This document shows, piece by piece, positions 17,955-25,791 of a DNA stretch of 34,578 nucleotides. Source of the DNA: Acidobacteriota bacterium (lineage in GTDB: Bacteria > Acidobacteriota > Blastocatellia > Pyrinomonadales > Pyrinomonadaceae); assembly GCA_963169175.1 (NCBI GenBank), contig CAUJFK010000063.1:1-34578 (forward strand), in the 5' to 3' direction. Positions within the stretch are counted from its first letter, which is position 1, and every line of letters begins with the position of its first letter. A model generated the notes under the pieces. It ran no database searches, was not told the origin of the DNA, and worked only from the letters and a program-made list of their open reading frames with translations. The position numbers and the translations under genes were made by a program.

Positions 17955-18614
17955 ATGTTTTTGTCAAATGCCGCTAAATCCCTCCTCGCCGGACTCCTGC
18001 TAATGTTATCAACCACGGGATGCGGAATATTCGGTACGCGCGGAGACACTGTCACCCGTGTTTCGGATGACACAAAGAGCAATATTCCGTTCAAAACGAC
18101 GGAGCCCGAAAACTTCCAGTGTGAGATAGTAGAGACCGCAGGCAAAATAGTGCGGCGAAAACGGCTCGCGAAAAAAGGGACGTGGCGGCGGGTTGACTTT
18201 GACTACGGCGAACCCACGCAACGTGCCCTGCTCCAGACAGATAAGAATTATATTCTCGACATCGGCCGCGGCCTGTACGCCGAAGGCCAAACCGGTACAG
18301 GCGGGCAGTTCAGCGAATTGACGCACGAACTTCTCAACACCGGACAGCGTTCAGAGTTCGAAGAAACCGCCCGCAATGGAAATATGGCCGTGTACACCGT
18401 TCGCCCCGCAGACGGCGGATTAAGCGAGATCGTCGTTCACTATGACGAGTCGATCGCGTTGCCAGTGAAACAGGAGTTCTTTTCGCTTGCCGGCGGAACG
18501 CGAACGCTTACCTTCACGATAGAGATAGTCAACTTCAAACGTGAACCGGATGCTGACGTTTTCACAATACCAAGCGGATTCAAAAATGTGCCTATTGACC
18601 AACTCCTTTTGTGA
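17955..18614 (+). CDS. Outer-membrane lipoprotein, LolA/LolB-like fold suspected
   Basis: From ATG at 17955 the protein has 219 residues and begins MFLSNAAKSLLAGLLLML followed by STTGCGIFG, a lipoprotein signal with a near-consensus lipobox. The rest is beta-rich, with repeated strands such as NFQCEIVETAGKIVRRKRL and RTLTFTIEIVNFK, and ends DADVFTIPSGFKNVPIDQ. That ending resembles LolA/LolB-like and DUF4292-type periplasmic proteins that bind acyl chains. The open frame extends back to 17886, but that portion overlaps the divergent GDSL gene and lacks a signal sequence. No Shine-Dalgarno sequence is seen. Function is not established. Confidence 0.72.
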   Translation: MFLSNAAKSLLAGLLLMLSTTGCGIFGTRGDTVTRVSDDTKSNIPFKTTEPENFQCEIVETAGKIVRRKRLAKKGTWRRVDFDYGEPTQRALLQTDKNYILDIGRGLYAEGQTGTGGQFSELTHELLNTGQRSEFEETARNGNMAVYTVRPADGGLSEIVVHYDESIALPVKQEFFSLAGGTRTLTFTIEIVNFKREPDADVFTIPSGFKNVPIDQLLL

Positions 18615-18642
18615 CCTTCTTCTCCGGTTTTGTCGCTGGCCC

Positions 18643-18668
18643 TAACCACAGAAGAACATGAAATAGGG
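18643..18668 (+). repeat. Degenerate dispersed repeat, CACAGAG type
   Basis: TAACCACAGAAGAACATGAA followed by ATAGG resembles the CACAGAG-type units elsewhere in the window. It lies between the lipoprotein gene and the ABC exporter gene. Confidence 0.4.
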
Positions 18669-18709
18669 AAAAAGAAACCGTTGGAAAAATGCAAGCCGTT
18701 TAACTTAGA

Positions 18710-20704
18710 ATGACCCCGATCCGCAAATTTGCTCGATTCGTCAAACCATACCGCTGGCAAATGGCGGCTGGGATCGGGTGTATTCTTGTCTCTTTGTGTT
18801 TTGGCCTTCTGGTGCCATATCTGGTCGGCGTGACGGTCGATCTTTTGTCAGAGCGCGAGAATTTTACGTGGCGGAACATCATTTACTATGCACTGCTGAT
18901 TCTCGGCGTAAATCTGATCAGCGGCATTTTTCTGTTTCTCCAGCGGCGAATCTTGATAAATACGTCCCGCCATATCGAGTTCGATATGCGCGAGGCGTTT
19001 TATGAAAGCGTGGTCAACCAGCCGGCTTCGTTTTTTTACGAAAACAGGGTCGGCGATCTGATGGCCCGGGCGACGAACGACCTTGCGGCCGTCCGCCAGA
19101 TAGTCGGGCCGATGATCTTGTACAGCTTTCAGGCTGTGTTCGCGTTATGTATTGTGCTGCCTATCCTGCTTAGCATCTCGGCAAAGCTCACGCTGCTGCT
19201 CCTGATCCCGATGCCGCTTGTGTCGCTGACCGTCAAATTCCTTGGCGGTCAGATCCATAAGCGTTTTGAGAAGATCCAGGAGTATTTCTCGTCCATCACC
19301 GCGCGGGCACAGGAGAATCTTTCGGGCGTACGCGTCGTCAGAGCATATGCACAGGAAGACTCGGAGATCGAAGAGTTTCAAAAGCTCAACCGTGAATATG
19401 CCGACCGCAACATCCGTCTCGTAAAATTTGCCGCGGCAATGCGGCCGATGCTTTTCTTCTTTATCGGCCTCGGGTTTGTCATCATCGTCGCTGTCGGTGT
19501 GCCGATGGCCGTTCGCGGCGAGATAACGGCGGGCAATTTCACGACCTTCATTCTCTATCTGCAGCGGATGATCTGGTACCTTATCGCACTCGGTTACGTG
19601 GTAAATCTGTATCAGCGCGGCACGGCCTCGCTCAAACGCTTCGACGCCATTCTCGAGAGTGAGCCCGCAATAAAAGACGGCCCCGATGTGCGTAAGCAGC
19701 CCCCGATCAAAGGCGGAATCGAGTTTCGTGACCTGAGTTTTGCTTATTTCACCACGGAGGACACTGAGAGCGCGGAGAAAGATCTTGCAACATCTTCTTC
19801 TATCTCCCAGCCGTCTGTGGTAAATGACCGCACGGTCCTGCGCGATATTAACCTTAAGATCGAACCCGGCCAGACGGTCGCGTTCGTCGGCCGCACGGGC
19901 AGCGGAAAATCCACGCTTGTCAGCCTGATCCCGCGCTTGATGGACGCGCCGGACGGCACTGTCCTCATCGACGGCGTTCCGGTCAAACAATATCCGCTCG
20001 AACAACTCCGCCGGTCAATTGGATTCGTCCCGCAGGAAACTTTTCTTTTCAGCAATACACTGGCAGCAAATATCGCCTTTGGCGTAAAAACTAACGGCAG
20101 CGATCATCGCTCCCCTCCTTACCAGGGAGGGGTGGCCGAAGGCCGGGGTGGTTCTTTGGCTGGCGACGATACGGCCTTGATCAGCGTCGAAAATGGCTCA
20201 GACGGAGAACCACCCGGTCTGCCTGCCGAAAAACACGGGCATCCACCCGTCCTTGGTAAGGAGGGGAACAGGAGAATAAGCGTCGAAAAAGCAGCCGAGA
20301 TAGCCGGGCTGGCCGATGACATTAAGTCCTTCCCGGGCGGATATGAGCAGCTTGTCGGCGAACGCGGCATCACCCTTTCCGGCGGACAAAAACAGCGGAC
20401 AGCGATCGCCCGTGCCGTAATGCGCTGGCCGCGAATTTTGATCCTCGACGATTCGCTTTCGGCTGTCGATACGTTTACAGAAGAAAAGATCCTTCACAAT
20501 CTCCGCGACATCCGCACCGGCCGCACAGCGCTGATCGTTTCGCACCGTGTCTCGACCATCCGCGACGCCGATCTCATCTGCGTCCTCGACCACGGCCGCA
20601 TCATCGAACGCGGCACGCACGATGAATTGCTCGAGCTGAACGGCGAGTACGCCGAACTCTACCAACGCCAGCTCCTGGAAGAAGAATTGGATGCGGCTGA
20701 TTGA
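18710..20704 (+). CDS. ABC exporter half-transporter (MsbA/BmrC-like) with two in-frame repeat insertions
   Basis: A type I ABC exporter: six-segment membrane domain (about 1-320) and a nucleotide-binding domain. Walker A is GRTGSGKST (394-402), the Q-loop is in GFVPQETFLF, the signature is LSGGQ (556-560), Walker B is ILILDD (D580) and the H-loop is SHRVST (H612). The residue after Walker B is Asp581 instead of the catalytic Glu, as in the degenerate site of heterodimeric exporters such as TM287 and BmrC, so a partner subunit may exist elsewhere. At 664 residues it is about 80 longer than usual. The excess is explained by two insertions: residues 347-372 from a CACAGAG-type repeat and residues 467-521 from a palindromic element. 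Substrate unknown. Confidence 0.93.
   Translation: MTPIRKFARFVKPYRWQMAAGIGCILVSLCFGLLVPYLVGVTVDLLSERENFTWRNIIYYALLILGVNLISGIFLFLQRRILINTSRHIEFDMREAFYESVVNQPASFFYENRVGDLMARATNDLAAVRQIVGPMILYSFQAVFALCIVLPILLSISAKLTLLLLIPMPLVSLTVKFLGGQIHKRFEKIQEYFSSITARAQENLSGVRVVRAYAQEDSEIEEFQKLNREYADRNIRLVKFAAAMRPMLFFFIGLGFVIIVAVGVPMAVRGEITAGNFTTFILYLQRMIWYLIALGYVVNLYQRGTASLKRFDAILESEPAIKDGPDVRKQPPIKGGIEFRDLSFAYFTTEDTESAEKDLATSSSISQPSVVNDRTVLRDINLKIEPGQTVAFVGRTGSGKSTLVSLIPRLMDAPDGTVLIDGVPVKQYPLEQLRRSIGFVPQETFLFSNTLAANIAFGVKTNGSDHRSPPYQGGVAEGRGGSLAGDDTALISVENGSDGEPPGLPAEKHGHPPVLGKEGNRRISVEKAAEIAGLADDIKSFPGGYEQLVGERGITLSGGQKQRTAIARAVMRWPRILILDDSLSAVDTFTEEKILHNLRDIRTGRTALIVSHRVSTIRDADLICVLDHGRIIERGTHDELLELNGEYAELYQRQLLEEELDAAD
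19748..19780 (+). repeat. Dispersed CACAGAG-type repeat translated inside the ABC exporter
   Basis: TTCACCACGGAGGACACTGA and the bases up to 19780 encode FTTEDTESAEK. This stretch and the low-complexity residues after it interrupt the conserved first strand of the nucleotide-binding domain (FRDLSFAY ... RTVLRDINLKI). Related copies lie in intergenic DNA at 8241, 18643, 20750, 27884 and 30043. Confidence 0.75.
20109..20270 (+). repeat. Palindromic repeat element inserted in frame in the ABC exporter
   Basis: About 160 bp with imperfect inverted ends. CTCCCCTCCTTACCAGGGAG and the bases to 20135 pair with 20244-20269 at 23 of 26 positions. Inner arms GGGTGGTTCT (20146-20155) and AGAACCACCC (20206-20215) pair perfectly. 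The encoded peptide (SPPYQGGVAEGRGGS ... HPPVLGKEGN) is Gly/Pro-rich and lies between NIAFG and the helix VEKAAEIAGLADDI. Confidence 0.85.
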
Positions 20705-20749
20705 TGCTCACCGCTTATCGAAAGCAACCATCCTTCGCTAACGGCATAT

Positions 20750-20800
20750 TCATTGCTTCCTCCCTCTGTCTTCCTTTGCGGCTCTGCGGTTGTGCGGGAG
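20750..20800 (-). repeat. Degenerate dispersed repeat, CACAGAG type
   Basis: On the minus strand this reads ACCGCAGAGCCGCAAAGG followed by AAGACAGAGG, spaced like the other copies. It lies in the 175-bp convergent gap after the ABC exporter gene. Confidence 0.5.
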
Positions 20801-20815
20801 ATAACTCAATCCGGA

Positions 20816-20849
20816 CGCAAAAAGGCCGCCAATCTTTCTGGCGGCCTTT
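20816..20849 (-). terminator. Terminator of the 3D-domain gene (possibly bidirectional)
   Basis: AAAGGCCGCCA (20821-20831) pairs with TGGCGGCCTTT (20839-20849) around a 7-nt loop. Read on the minus strand, the stem ends in TTTTT and lies about 30 bp past the 3D-domain stop. In the plus direction the tail TTTGCCTTGTTGTT is weaker but may also end transcription from the ABC exporter gene. Confidence 0.8.
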
Positions 20850-20879
20850 GCCTTGTTGTTATTCAGTTGTATCGGGTTA

Positions 20880-21425
20880 CTACCTGCCGAGGTATGTGAC
20901 CGAAACGCGGCGTCTTCCAAAACGTCTTGCCTCAGCACAGCTTGGCATCCAGATATCGAGTTCACGGCCCTTAACGCCGCCGCCGGTATCGGATACAAGA
21001 TAGTTACCGCTGTATGCTCCGCTAATACTAATGCGGCTGCCCAGCGGCAGAAGCCTTGGGTCGGCCGCGATTATTCCTCGCCTTACGCCATGGCCCATGG
21101 CCGTTCTTCCCTTCAGACAGTAGGCGGTGGCCGTGAACATTCCCCGGCTGGCGCCTGCTATCGCCTTGGATGAAACTGTTTTTTCAACGAGCTTGTTCTT
21201 TTCCTGCTTGTCCTGTTTATCCTGCCCTTGTTCTACCTCTGTTACTTCCCTTGTTTCAGTTTCAACCGCTGTTTCTATATTCGTATCTATAATTAAGTTA
21301 CTTACTTCAATTTGCGAATCGTTCGCTGAACTGAGTGCGTATTCCGTCTCGGCTGTTCCGTAAAAAACAGTCCCGAACAAACCGATTATTGACAGAATAA
21401 CGCCTCCTCTAACGAGATTTGTCAT
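20880..21425 (-). CDS. 3D-domain exported protein (MltA/RpfB-like C-terminal domain)
   Basis: The 181-residue protein has an N-terminal membrane segment or signal (VRGGVILSIIGLFGTVFYG) and an acidic, Gln/Lys-rich low-complexity linker (about 40-85). The C-terminal 3D domain (96-181) has the three conserved aspartates in AADPRLLPLGS (D122), LVSDTGGGVKG (D146) and ELDIWMPS (D157), followed by FGRRRVSVTYLG. The domain forms a double-psi beta-barrel like the catalytic core of lytic transglycosylases, so a peptidoglycan role is likely. It is small and lacks LysM or G5 domains. Tandem stops TAG TAA end the gene, and a terminator follows. Confidence 0.9.
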   Translation of the reverse strand: MTNLVRGGVILSIIGLFGTVFYGTAETEYALSSANDSQIEVSNLIIDTNIETAVETETREVTEVEQGQDKQDKQEKNKLVEKTVSSKAIAGASRGMFTATAYCLKGRTAMGHGVRRGIIAADPRLLPLGSRISISGAYSGNYLVSDTGGGVKGRELDIWMPSCAEARRFGRRRVSVTYLGR

Positions 21426-21780
21426 TCTTGATTGCTCCTCAGTCTTTTGCCTTCAATCGTAAAGCGCAGCAATAGCGAATGGATCCTGGGTAAAGATTCG
21501 GTCGCGTTTCGTTGCCTTTTTAACGCATAAGATCGAAGACTGGGGCAGCGGGTTATTCCGCCTGTTCCGCACCGGTCGCGGCACGAACATTTCAAGAGGC
21601 TAGCACCTTTTCTCCCCGCGTGTCCACCCGAAAAAAGCCCACAACTCCTTATTCTGTATGCAATTGCTGTATTTGCAGTAATTTAGGGGTTGTATTTTTT
21701 TTTGATTTTGTTACACTTTTCAAGCCCTGAATGGGTGTCAATTTCCAGGATATCCCAACATTTCAAAAGAGGAACAATCT
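21426..21780. other. Divergent intergenic region between the 3D-domain and PilZ genes
   Basis: This 355-bp region separates two divergent genes. The part near the PilZ gene (21640-21720) is AT-rich with a run of nine T and is the likely promoter area. I see no gene. The 3D-domain gene has a rather long leader, but I could not recognise a riboswitch in it. Confidence 0.4.
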
Positions 21781-22143
21781 ATGCAGGAACGCCGCCAAGG
21801 TGCGAGATATCCCGTCTCGTTCCCAATTCGGGTCAAGTGGAGGGAGGAAGGTTCAAGCTTTACCGAGGAAGGCCTGACCGAGAATGTGGCCGTCGCCGGA
21901 GCACTTGTATATCTTCCGCGAAAGCTGCCATCGGTCGGATCGAAGGTCGAGCTGACGATAACGGAACACTCGGACGATGAGGTCAGCGTAACGGCCCAGG
22001 TCATCCGTCTTGAACGCAACGCCGCGCATCCGCAGGTCGCCCTGAACCTGCTCGACGGAATGCGGGCGTGGAAAAAGAAGGTCTGGGAACACGCCGCAGA
22101 AACCATCGCGGCCGAAAGGCCCGAAGACGTGGACGAGTGGTAA
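21781..22143 (+). CDS. PilZ-domain protein
   Basis: PilZ domains bind cyclic di-GMP and change partner activity in motility, secretion or transcription. The 120-residue protein is a single domain. RRQGARYPVSFPIRV carries the RxxxR element (R5, R9). The second motif, normally D/N-x-S-x-x-G, is NVAVAG (N35-G40) with Ala in place of Ser. The C-terminal half shows the beta-barrel strands SKVELTITEH and VSVTAQVIRLE. AGAGGAA lies about 8 nt before the ATG. The altered Ser may weaken ligand binding. It lies 57 bp upstream of the saccharopine-dehydrogenase-family gene. Confidence 0.85.
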   Translation: MQERRQGARYPVSFPIRVKWREEGSSFTEEGLTENVAVAGALVYLPRKLPSVGSKVELTITEHSDDEVSVTAQVIRLERNAAHPQVALNLLDGMRAWKKKVWEHAAETIAAERPEDVDEW

Positions 22144-22200
22144 ATATCCGCTCACTCTCTATTTGACCGCCAGCCAGCAACCGACGCACAATTCTCGTGT

Positions 22201-23388
22201 ATGAAAATTCTGGTACTCGGAGCGGGCCGTATGGGTTACGGCGGCGCTTATGACCTTGTGCACAATTCACCCGACGTTGAGCGGGTCACAATCGCCGATT
22301 TTGACGCGAAAAAAGCCGAAGAGGCAGCCGCAAAGGTCGGCACCGCAAGAATCGAACCGCGGCATGCGGATGCATCAGTTTACCGTGAAATGGTAGCCTT
22401 GATGGCCGGACATGATTCAGTCATCTCGTGCGTAAATTATTGGTACAACGAATCGCTTTCGCGGGCGGCTATCGAAACAAAAACCAACTTCTGCGATCTT
22501 GGCGGCAACAACTATGTCGTCGATGAGCAGCTTGCCCTTGATGCCGAGGCAAAGGCCGCCGGCATCAGCATTATCCCCGACTGCGGGCTTGCTCCCGGCA
22601 TGGTGTCGATACTGGCCATGCACGGCGCGGCCAGGTTTGATCGGCTTGATGGGCTGCGCATCCGCGTCGGCGGCCTGCCGCAAGATCCGAAGCCGCCGCT
22701 CGATTATCAGCTTGTGTTTAGCGTTGAGGGGTTGATCAACGAGTATGTGGAGGCCGCACGCGTTATCCGCGACGGCAAGGTAATTGAAGTTCCGTCAATG
22801 ACCGAGCTTGAATCGCTCGAATTCGACGGATTTCCGCCGCTCGAGGCGTTTCAGACCAGCGGCGGCACTTCAACACTGCCGGATTCTTTTCTTGGAAAGC
22901 TCAAGGAACTAGATTACAAGACCATCCGCTACGCCGGACATTGCGAAAAATTCAAGACAATGATCGACCTCGGCCTGTGTTCGAGCGAAGAGATAGTTGC
23001 CGATTATGTGAAGGTAAAACCCCGAAAGGTCTTCGGTGAATTGCTCCAGCAGCACCTGCCCGCCGACGGCCCGGACTACGTTCTGGTTAGATTGGAGTTC
23101 GTCGGCCAAAAGGCGGAAACACGACCGGTAGGGAGTGTGCCCCCGAACACGGATGGACGTTCACATCTCCGCTACGACATCGTCGATAAGCAGGACGAAA
23201 CCACCGGCCTCTCCGCAATGATGCGAACCACCGCATTCCCGGCGTCGATAATCGCTCAAATGATGGCAAAAGGCGAAGTAATAATGCGCGGGGCAACGCC
23301 GCAGGAAAAGGCGATCGATCCAGAACGATTCGTTGCCGAATTAGAACGCCGAAACATTACGATCGACGCGGTTGGATGGAATAGGTGA
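22201..23388 (+). CDS. Saccharopine dehydrogenase family oxidoreductase
   Basis: The 395-residue protein begins with a Rossmann motif, MKILVLGAGRMGYGGAYDLV, and a typical acidic end of strand two (IADFD). A central region, FCDLGGNNYVVDEQLALDAEAKAAGISIIPDCGLAPGM, matches saccharopine reductase/carboxynorspermidine synthase-type enzymes. Another conserved block is TIRYAGHCEKFKTMIDLGL. The family uses NAD(P)H to form or split secondary amines in lysine or polyamine metabolism; the exact substrate cannot be told. It ends 12 bp from the convergent exported-protein gene. Confidence 0.88.
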   Translation: MKILVLGAGRMGYGGAYDLVHNSPDVERVTIADFDAKKAEEAAAKVGTARIEPRHADASVYREMVALMAGHDSVISCVNYWYNESLSRAAIETKTNFCDLGGNNYVVDEQLALDAEAKAAGISIIPDCGLAPGMVSILAMHGAARFDRLDGLRIRVGGLPQDPKPPLDYQLVFSVEGLINEYVEAARVIRDGKVIEVPSMTELESLEFDGFPPLEAFQTSGGTSTLPDSFLGKLKELDYKTIRYAGHCEKFKTMIDLGLCSSEEIVADYVKVKPRKVFGELLQQHLPADGPDYVLVRLEFVGQKAETRPVGSVPPNTDGRSHLRYDIVDKQDETTGLSAMMRTTAFPASIIAQMMAKGEVIMRGATPQEKAIDPERFVAELERRNITIDAVGWNR

Positions 23389-23400
23389 GGGTGCGTAAGT

Positions 23401-24021
23401 TTACAATACCTGCCAACGAAATGTGACGGATTTGTTCGGCACGTGCGCGATCACTACAAGCTTCACGATCTGTTGGTAATTTTTTTCATTTCTGTCCGTG
23501 GTCCGCAGCAGATAGATGCTGCCTAATCTAACTGTAGCCCAGTTGTCTTTAGATGGACGGGCCTTGAGCAAAGCGTCAGATCTCTCAAGTTCCTGAGTCG
23601 TGTGTGCCCGACGATCTGCCAGAATAAAAATTTTGCCGTCTTTTATTTGAATAGACGCGAATCCCTGGCCATTTCCGACCGTTTCCTCATACTTGTATTT
23701 CCGCTGAAGCTCTGCCGACGTTCCGATGTCGATTATAGTGCCTTCTCGTCCGCCTTCAACGCCGACCGTAAAGGCGTCAGCGTTGTAACTGTTATAGTTA
23801 ATATCGCTGCACCGGTTGCGTACCTCGTTCGCCTGAAAGAGACTTCCATAACCACCGTCTCGGAAGCAGAGGGATTGAGCCAGAGGATCGCGGGCGTACA
23901 GCGTTGATATCCCGGTCTGGACCTCGTTCGCCGTCGGGGCGGCCTGGGCTATGCTGAAAGTGGTACAGAAGAACAGCGAAACGGAAAAGACCGCCCCAAT
24001 CATAATGCAATTCGTTTTCAT
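23401..24021 (-). CDS. Exported protein of unknown function
   Basis: From ATG at 24021 the protein has 206 residues and a signal peptide, MKTNCIMIGAVFSVSLFFC then TTFSIAQA before APTANEVQ. I do not recognise the family. Visible features are two Cys in the mature part (SLCFRDGG and NRCSDINYN), a Gly-rich FTVGVEGGREGTIIDIG, and a C-terminal beta-rich stretch ending KSVTFRWQVL. An open frame continues upstream to 24456, but that part lies antisense to the conserved sigma factor gene and has no family features. It lies 74 bp downstream of the sigma factor gene on the same strand. Confidence 0.7.
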   Translation of the reverse strand: MKTNCIMIGAVFSVSLFFCTTFSIAQAAPTANEVQTGISTLYARDPLAQSLCFRDGGYGSLFQANEVRNRCSDINYNSYNADAFTVGVEGGREGTIIDIGTSAELQRKYKYEETVGNGQGFASIQIKDGKIFILADRRAHTTQELERSDALLKARPSKDNWATVRLGSIYLLRTTDRNEKNYQQIVKLVVIAHVPNKSVTFRWQVL

Positions 24022-24095
24022 GGCAATTTTCGCGGACGTGATGGTTAAAAAATAAATCGGCCGCAACTCGTTCAAAGTAACGGCCGGATAGTATA

Positions 24096-24764
24096 TTAGG
24101 CGCGAATTCCAATCAAGCGCGGATTCGCCTTTTTCTTCAACAGCTTTCGCAGTTTGAGTCTTGCCTTGTGAAGCTGGGATTTTGACGTGCCGACCGAGCA
24201 TCCGAGGATGCGGGCCACTTCTTCGTGTTCGAAGCCCTCGACGTCGTGAAGGACGAACACGTTCTTGTACCCTTCGGGCAGTTGGTCGATCGCATTTTCG
24301 AGTGCGATCTTGTCCACGATCCGCATCCTCTCCGGGTCGGCCGTGCCCGTTACGATCTGGTCGGGCGTTTCGCCTTCTTCGGTCACTTTTTCGAATTTCA
24401 CGTTCCTTTTGCGAAAGTGCATCAGGACCTGGTTTACCGTCAAACGGTGCAGCCATGTCGTAAAGGCCGAATCGCCGCGAAAGCTGCCAACCTTGCGGTA
24501 AAGCTGGATAAACACGTCCTGCGTAAGGTCCTCCGCTTCGAATGCGTTTTGAAGCATTCGTAAACAGATCGAATAGACCCGGCGGTGGTGGCGGTGATAT
24601 ATCTCTTCAAAAGCGGCCATATCACCCTTTGCCGCAGCCTGAGTAAGGTCAAAATCCTTTGCCTTGGACGAGTTCGCGACTGTGGGTTTAGCAACTCCGC
24701 CGCGAACCGTTACATCAGCCGTGCTGGTCTGGAATATCGGATAGTCTAATGTTTCTGTGGTCAT
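24096..24764 (-). CDS. RNA polymerase ECF-type sigma factor
   Basis: The 222-residue protein has an unusual unstructured N-terminal extension of about 40 residues. Sigma region 2 follows (AAFEEIYHRHHRRVYSICLR, NAFEAEDLTQDVFIQLYRKV, FTTWLHRLTVNQVLMHFRKR). Region 4 comes after it (IDQLPEGYKNVFVLHDVEGF, HEEVARILGCSVGTSKSQLH, KARLKLRKLL). This is the RpoE/SigW-like ECF pattern. No anti-sigma factor with a zinc-binding HxxxCxxC motif follows; the next gene downstream is an exported protein of unknown type. A 10-bp hairpin lies in the divergent region upstream. Confidence 0.93.
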   Translation of the reverse strand: MTTETLDYPIFQTSTADVTVRGGVAKPTVANSSKAKDFDLTQAAAKGDMAAFEEIYHRHHRRVYSICLRMLQNAFEAEDLTQDVFIQLYRKVGSFRGDSAFTTWLHRLTVNQVLMHFRKRNVKFEKVTEEGETPDQIVTGTADPERMRIVDKIALENAIDQLPEGYKNVFVLHDVEGFEHEEVARILGCSVGTSKSQLHKARLKLRKLLKKKANPRLIGIRA

Positions 24765-25060
24765 TGCTTGTTCCCCCCCGTATCAGTGAGCTTCAATTGG
24801 CGTGCCAAACTGTGAGTGACCAGATTGATCCATATATTTGAACGGTCGAACCTGTAAAAAGTTGCGTTTTTACAGGCATACTTTGTAATTCGGGGAACAT
24901 CTCAGTCTGGATTCAATACGATCTTACTGAACGGCTTAGGTTGCCGATACACTATTTCGTGTGTATTGAATCAATTCGCCGCTATTGCCGGGCCGGGTTC
25001 GGTGCTATTATGGAATTCCAACCGCCGCACCTGATATTCCAGGCAAATGGCGGACTTGAA
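24765..25060. other. Divergent intergenic region between sigma factor and membrane-anchored protein genes
   Basis: This 296-bp region should hold both promoters. It contains the perfect hairpin at 24851-24876. An open frame for the rightward gene starts at 24941, but I place the true start at 25061, where a signal peptide begins. Confidence 0.4.
24851..24876. promoter_or_regulatory. Perfect 10-bp hairpin in the divergent region
   Basis: CCTGTAAAAA (24851-24860) pairs exactly with TTTTTACAGG (24867-24876) around GTTGCG. No T-run follows outside the stem. It is 87 bp upstream of the sigma factor start and 185 bp upstream of the other gene, so an operator or an attenuator-like structure is possible. 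Confidence 0.6.
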
Positions 25061-25780
25061 ATGGTTCGGAAATCATCAAAGATCACTATCCTTTTCCTTC
25101 TTCTGCTCAATCTGCTTGCGGTTTCCGCATATACGCAGCCGAGCAGCCAGGAAATAGGCGAGGATGACGGCATTCCCGTCCTGGTGAAGCACCTGCCGGA
25201 ATGGCAAAGCGTTCGTTCGAGCACGGTTTCTATTACGGATTCAGCGGGCCTCGCACAGGCCGTTGGCGCAAGGCCGATTGTGGCGCTGATAGAATTTGCA
25301 GGCGGGACCGAAGCGGTCAAGGCCGACTACGCGGCGGGCAAACTGCTGATAGTAGAATTTACAAACCCACAGGGATCATCCGACGCTAACGCCAAGATCT
25401 TGCGGCAACTTGCCGAAAACCCTGAACCCACAACAGTTTACAAGCGGATCGGCAATTACAATGCCTTTGTCTTTGACGCCGCCGATCAGAATGCCGCCGC
25501 CGGCCTACTGGACCAGGTCAAATATCAAAAGACAATTCAGTGGCTGGGTGAAGACCCATATCTCGCCGAAAAGATCGGGCGCTACTTTGCCACAACCGCA
25601 CGCGATGTGATGCTTTCGACGGTGATGTGGATCGTGGGCGGCCTCGGGCTGTCGATCGTCCTCGGCATAATCGCCGGCTTGGTATTTTTCCGTATGCGCG
25701 AGCAGCAGCGTGCCACCTGGAGCCGGTTTACCGACGCCGGCGGCATGACCAGGCTCAACCTCGACGAACTTAGTGAGTAG
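25061..25780 (+). CDS. Exported protein with C-terminal membrane anchor, unknown function
   Basis: From ATG at 25061 the protein has 239 residues. A signal peptide (MVRKSSKITILFLLLLNLLA, VSAYTQ) is followed by an extracytoplasmic domain of about 160 residues. That domain contains VKHLPEWQSVRSSTVSITDS, IVALIEFAGGTEAVKADY and LLIVEFTNPQGSSDANAKIL. A single membrane segment (STVMWIVGGLGLSIVLGI and on to VFF) and a short cytoplasmic tail (RMREQQRATWSRF) end the protein. I do not recognise a named family. The gene is convergent with the aminotransferase gene, 11 bp apart. Confidence 0.78.
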   Translation: MVRKSSKITILFLLLLNLLAVSAYTQPSSQEIGEDDGIPVLVKHLPEWQSVRSSTVSITDSAGLAQAVGARPIVALIEFAGGTEAVKADYAAGKLLIVEFTNPQGSSDANAKILRQLAENPEPTTVYKRIGNYNAFVFDAADQNAAAGLLDQVKYQKTIQWLGEDPYLAEKIGRYFATTARDVMLSTVMWIVGGLGLSIVLGIIAGLVFFRMREQQRATWSRFTDAGGMTRLNLDELSE

Positions 25781-25791
25781 GGCGACGGGGC

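Noticed and set aside
21426..21660. Possible c-di-AMP (ydaO-type) riboswitch in the leader of the 3D-domain gene
   Set aside because: Genes of this class often have such a switch, but I could not match the conserved core by eye. A covariance-model scan would decide.
24022..24456. N-terminal extension of the exported protein gene up to 24456
   Set aside because: It is antisense-frame reading of the well-conserved sigma factor gene; the signal peptide at 24021 marks the real start.
24894..24920. GGAAC as an ECF-type -35 element upstream of the membrane-anchored protein gene
   Set aside because: No convincing -10 partner at 16-17 bp; a five-base match alone is too weak.
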